Source: Sanderia malayensis
Taxonomy: Eukaryota; Cnidaria; Scyphozoa; Semaeostomeae; Pelagiidae
DNA length: 64,000 nt
Direction: 5' to 3'
Assembly: GCA_013076295.1 (NCBI GenBank)
Contig: RQOL01000532.1
Span: forward strand, 1,364,001-1,428,000
The notes under the pieces are model-generated. The model saw nothing but the letters and a program-made list of their open reading frames with translations. It made no database searches and was not told where the DNA came from. How positions within the stretch are numbered: position 1 is the first letter of the stretch; every line of letters begins with the position of its first letter. Below, piece after piece: positions 59,001-64,000 of the stretch. The position numbers and the translations under genes were made by a program.

Positions 59001-62000
59001 AACGAAGTCTTTGATTTGTTCCAGGTACTTACGTTGGACATGTACAGTAGACTGTGCAATCTGCGCACTGCAACTGGCTATTCCCTCGATGACGTCATTC
59101 AAACAGGTGTTGACAACCCGGGCCATCCGTTTATCAAGATCGTGGGTTGTGTGGCTGGCGACGAACAAGTTTACAGCCTCTTTTCCGAGTTCCTCAACCC
59201 TATCATTGAGCTGCGTCACAGTGGATTCAAGGTTGAAACCGGTCACGTGACCGACCTCGATCCCAAGAAGCTTGTCGGTGGCAACGATCTCGATGGAAAG
59301 TATGCACTATCGTGTCGAGTGAGAACCGGCCGATCAATACGAGGCTTGTCCCTCCCACCTTGGTGCACGCGGGCTGAGCGGCGTGAAGTGGAGAGAATTG
59401 TTGTGAAGGTGACCGAAAAGATGAGTGGCAGCTTCAAGGGGAAGTATTACTCCCTGGCAACAATGAGCGAATCAGATCAGCAGAAACTCATCGATGATCA
59501 CTTCCTGTTTGACAAGCCCGTCTCCCCACTGTTGACGTCAGCAAAGATGGCGCGCGATTGGCCGGACGCACGTGGCATCTGGCACAATAACAAGAAGAAC
59601 TTTCTCATCTGGGTGAACGAAGAGGATCACACTAGGGTCATTTCAATGCAGAAAGGAGGCAACATGAAGGACGTTTTCGCACGTTTCTGCACTGGATTGA
59701 AGAAGTTTGAGGCATTGATGAAAGACGATGGCCACGAATTTATGTGGAACGAAAAGCTGGGCTATGTTCTAACATGTCCTTCGAATCTTGGCACCGGTAT
59801 GAGGGCAAGCGTACACGTGAAGTTGCCACTTTTGAGCAGCCCTTCGAATTCTGTTGTGTTTGAGGAGACGTTGGCCAAGCATAGGTTGCAAAAGCGTGGA
59901 ACTGGAGGTGTTGATACTGCTTCGGTTGGTGGAGTGTTTGATATTTCCAATTCAGATCGCCTGGGCTACTCGGAGGTGCAGTTGGTGCAGAAGGTTATTG
60001 ATGGAGTTAAGGAGATGATCAAATTGGAGAAGGAATTGGAGATTGGAGAGAAATTGAAGTTGAACAATGCTGCCATGAAGCGTCCATCCAAGGATTCGCT
60101 GAAAATGGTATGTTTTTTATTTTTATGTAGAGTTTTGTTGGATTATCTGAACTGAGGTTATTGGTGGAATATCTGAAGAAGTTCTGGCCTTATTGATGAA
60201 GTTTTGAAGGTGATGGAAGCGGCAGTTAGAGTTTGTGAATGGTTTTAGAAGGCAAGTGGAAAGATGGGGTTAAAAAATGGTGATCTAGATCAGTGGATGT
60301 GAATTAGCGTCTCAGAAAGTTCTAATTAGAATTAATTTGGTGCTCGACAAATTGCCGTTTGGTACCAAGTTGTTTGGTAACATTTGTGTTCACTGCCGCC
60401 TTGTAGTTAGCAAGTTGCTGCCAAGATTTTTTTGCCACCTCTTAATTTTCCTTGCAGGATAATTTCCCAGAACTTGACAGTCACAACAACTGGATGAGCA
60501 AATGTCTCGATGTAGACACTTATAACAAACTCTGCAAACTGAAGACCCCGACTGGATACACATTGGACAAATGCATTCAAACTGGTGTAGACAACCCTGG
60601 CCATCCATTCATCATGACTGTTGGCTGCGTCGCAGGAGACGAAGAAACTTACGACGTGTTCTCGGCATTTCTCGACAGTGTTATCGGTGGCCGACATGGC
60701 GGCTACTCGACGAAAACTGCGAAGCATGCCACCGATTTGGATTACACGAAGCTCTGCGGAGGAGAGGATCTGGATTCATCATACGTTTTGTCGTGTCGGG
60801 TTCGTACTGGTCGGAGTATCCGAGGATTGTCGCTGCCGCCGCATTGTACTCGGGCCGAGAGGCGAAAAGTGGAGAAAATTGTCGTTGAAGCGTTGGCATC
60901 ATTTCAAGGAGAGTTTGAAGGTTGGTGTATGTAATGGAATATCGACATAGTGGTTGTTAAATGGGACTAACCTACTCTCTATAAAGTGGACATCTACATG
61001 TAAAAGATGGCAGGGCGGGCTTCAGATGTCCTTTTTATGGAAGTTTCAATGTATGAGCCGATAGGGTGGTTTAAAGTCGTTATTAGGCCAGGTTTTCTAT
61101 TGAATTTGGTTGCTTACAATGACTCCGATGACGTACTTTGAATAGAGACAATATTCCATTGCATTTGTAGAGAATCGCTTGCAGTAATATGGGGATAGAG
61201 GTGTCTTTTAAGCAGGCTTTGCTACATGAAGTCACTTTATTCAGTAGCCAAATAGACTTCTACGGCATGACTGAATTCTTGATGTATTTCTTCCAGGCAA
61301 ATACTTTCCTCTCACTGGTATGAGCAATGAAGATCAGGAACAGCTGATTGATGACCATTTCCTGTTTGACAAGCCTGTCTCGCCACTTTTGCTGTCAGCA
61401 GGCATGGCTCGTGATTGGCCAGATGCAAGAGGCATATGGCATAACCACGCCAAGAACTTCCTTGTTTGGGTGAATGAAGAAGATCATATTCGGGTGATAT
61501 CAATGGAAACTGGTAGCAATATGAAATCTGTTTTCCAACGCTTCTGCGAGGGACTGAATCTGTTTGAAGACAAAATGAAGAATAGTGGAAATGTATTCAT
61601 GTGGAATGAACGACTTGGGTTCATTCTTACTTGTCCTTCAAATCTTGGCACTGGAATCAGGGCTGGTGTTCATGTGAAGCTGGAGAACCTTTCTAAAGAC
61701 AAGCGCTTTGATGATATTCTCAGTAAGTATGCGCCACATTTGTAAGTCGATAAGTTGGTCGACTTTCTTGATCTTGCGTGCACAGATTAGATAGCAACGG
61801 AATGGAAATTTCGCTTTTCGGTTTCACAGCATCTGACCCACTGAAATCGTTTAAAATTCACAGACTGGGTACCCGGCGCCATGTTTTTCAAATCGAAGAG
61901 AAAAAATGTGATTTCCTTTATGATGTCATAGTTGAACAGACCCAGTCCTCAAAGTGTGTCATGAACGTGTGAGGAAATAAACATCGCAACTTAAAAACTG

Positions 62001-62399
62001 TTCATCAGATCAAAATAATGTAAAAAAAAAATCGGAATCAGCACATTCGAATTTATAGTTTTAGCCAATAATAAAAGGAGTTATAATGGCACTTTAACAA
62101 TGGTTTGAGTCAGACCACACCCTTAGTTGGACTAGACTTTTATTTATCTGGAACTATTTGCATTGATAGTACTAAATGCTTTTGCTCTTTTTTCAGAGAG
62201 GCTTCGTTTGCAGAAAAGAGGAACCGGAGGGGTGGACACGGCCTCCCAGGGGGGTGTTTGGGACATCTCAAATGCCGATCGTATTGGGTACTCTGAGGTG
62301 GAGCTGGTTCAGAAAGTTGTTGACGGGGTGAAGTTGTTGGTTGCTATGGAGAAGTGTTTGGAAGCTGGCAATGGAATTGACGATTTGGTGCCGAATTAA
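56072..62399 (+). CDS. flagellar-type three-domain creatine kinase, N-myristoylated
   Basis: Reversibly transfers phosphate between ATP and creatine. Exons 56072-56099, 56192-56222, 56695-56884, 56973-57246, 57742-58268, 58718-58936, 59025-60107, 60458-60920, 61297-61722 and 62197-62399 total 3444 nt (1147 aa), all in phase. The protein starts [10 protein letters not shown], a strong N-myristoylation signal with Cys3 available for palmitoylation. Three consecutive kinase domains follow (about residues 20-423, 424-784, 785-1147). Each has VDNPGHPFI.., [20 protein letters not shown], WVNEEDH and the active-site Cys in [10 protein letters not shown], so all three look catalytic. Creatine rather than arginine kinase is indicated by GCVAGDE and [13 protein letters not shown]. 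Domain 2 is mostly one large exon; domains 1 and 3 share intron positions. In other animals this form is tied to the sperm flagellar membrane. Confidence 0.95.
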
Positions 62400-64000
62400 A
62401 TGAAGTCGTAAGCAGCGTGGTATTGTGAGTACATAATGTATATTGAAACATTGACTTGTGTGTGTATATCTTTGAATGCATGATTTTTAAGCTATGGGTA
62501 AATTCTCGTTAAAGCGTTTTAAGGCTCAGACACAAATATATGTATACGAAATTAAGTAATATATGTGTATGCAGATGGATAGAAATTGTTCAAAATTTGA
62601 AAGGTGAAATATGAATAGTGTGTGCATATCAACATATATTGTATATGCATGTAAACAGCTGAACAAATACATTGATTGAAAGAGAATTGTTTTGTCCTTA
62701 AGTGTGCTCTTGCGTTTTTGCGAATAATAGTGTCATCAAGAAACAGGAGGAAAGCTTTGATTATTTCATCATATCTAATTTTTTTATCTGAGATATTATT
62801 TTCATTGTCAACGGTACAGCAGGTGGAAGACCTGTTAAGGAAGACATCTGATAATAAAGACAATTGAGACAGTTCATTGAATTACAACTGCTCTTAACTG
62901 TTCATCCTTTGCTTGGTTAACAAACAATCATTCTCGTGATAATTTTGAGCTGCTAAGATGTGCGACTCGTGGCTGAGATATCGTGAGTTTAATTTTGAAA
63001 TGAATTTCTTGATTTGTTTTCCATTGTTGCTTCTTTATTCGTGTGTTATTTAAGCTCTTTTCCTGCCTTGGTAGCAACTTTAGCCTTAGTTTATGCGACC
63101 GACGTCTAAGCATATATGTTAGTGAGTGTGTATTATATTGAGCTGGGTTGTTCTGATTTTGGAAGTAGACAACAAACGTGGATTACTTTTGCTTTGTGTT
63201 TGGCTAGATGAGTTGAGATTGGTTTTCGATGTGTTAGGTAACTGGGTATACCAGAGACCTGTTTCTTTGTTCAAACAAGCATTTTTATTTGTCGGTCAAT
63301 GCATTTTCGATTACTTTCGCTTGAATGTGCTATGTTGAATTTCGTGTTTATACTCGAAAGGTAGCAATTATTTTTATGTTTGCGGTGCGATTCTAGAGTC
63401 ATAAATCAAGATGTTTCTCGTTAAATAATCGTCTCGCACGAGCTTTTCATTGGAAGTTTCTGAGAAATTGGTTTTTTCGATTCATAGCTCGTTATTAAAA
63501 GCATTATTATATAGTAAGGAGAAATTATGTCATTATTAATTAGAATGCACGTTTTCGTGAGATTTTATGATCGTTATAATAGGGCTAATTTGAAAATCTC
63601 TGAATAGCCTAGAATTTTATAGAATTTATGTTTATTAGAAAAGGATTACAGCTTTTCAACCATCGTCAGTCAACAATGCCTTTTTCATTTCGCAAATTTG
63701 CTGAATTCTGTTGAGAAAATGCTTCAGCCCTGCAGCTGGCTATCTTAAAACGTGTCTGTTGATGAGAGATATGGGAAAGTCGCTTTGTTTTTCAACTCAG
63801 TTTGCTGCACTGCAACCATTTCTAATCTGCAGTTTTCTCGTGTGAGTTGATTAAATATTTGGCTTAAAATCTATTTCCTTTATCTGTTCCTGCAGGCTTT
63901 AAATCAGCCTTCAAAGGATCCATGACAGTGAACTGACATCTGATTTGCAACAGGAATTAACTGAGAAGGAGTTGAGTATATTTTATTGTGGCCTTTTATT
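62400..64000. other. creatine kinase 3' flank, no gene seen
   Basis: Probable 3' UTR, with an AATAAA near 62853. I find no convincing exon, repeat or RNA gene in the remaining sequence. A gene could begin beyond the window edge. Confidence 0.45.

Overview
The window is metazoan nuclear DNA: AT-rich, with spliced genes, GT..AG introns of roughly 100-3000 bp, and many DNA-transposon remnants. A cnidarian (possibly a hydrozoan) fits best. The reasons are a myristoylated three-domain creatine kinase, a Rep-like relic, MULE, hAT and Harbinger-type elements, and a Pro-rich secreted protein with a Cys tail. This placement is inference; no species marker is visible.

Layout. 1-4.8 kb: a possible four-helix membrane protein gene and a short hAT-like element. 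4.8-10.5 kb: lysosomal alpha-mannosidase (MAN2B1) and ribosomal protein RPL29. 10.6-11.5 kb: a 905-bp foldback transposon with 8-bp target duplications. 11.9-20.1 kb: an intron-containing NEK9 kinase, followed in tandem by an intronless NEK9-like pseudokinase. 20.4-21.6 kb (minus): a secreted proline-rich protein. 23.3-32.1 kb (minus): a 22-exon DENND6 gene whose introns hold the selenocysteine tRNA, two abutting palindromic MITEs and a 36-bp minisatellite. 32.4-34.5 kb: an inverted duplication of an unrecognised coiled-coil gene. 35.5-37.0 kb: NOPCHAP1. 38.1-39.0 kb (minus): a THAP zinc-finger protein. 39.1-41.4 kb: a MULE remnant with mirror-image repeat arrays. 42.5-47.6 kb (minus): Bicaudal-D. 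48.3-50.4 kb: TIMM17. 51.3-54.8 kb: BUD23 (minus) and POLR1G (plus), head to head. 55.0-55.8 kb: a broken Rep-like relic. 56.1-62.4 kb: three-domain creatine kinase.

The genes are independent housekeeping units, not an operon. Four of them (RPL29, NOPCHAP1, BUD23, POLR1G) act in ribosome production, and BUD23 and POLR1G appear to share a 214-bp promoter region. The most unusual items are the NEK9-derived pseudokinase, the MULE with 7+7 opposing subterminal motifs, the foldback element, the inverted gene duplication with an in-frame TGA, and the tRNA-Sec nested in DENND6. Exon coordinates were read by eye from splice sites, reading frame and family conservation; none has transcript support here.
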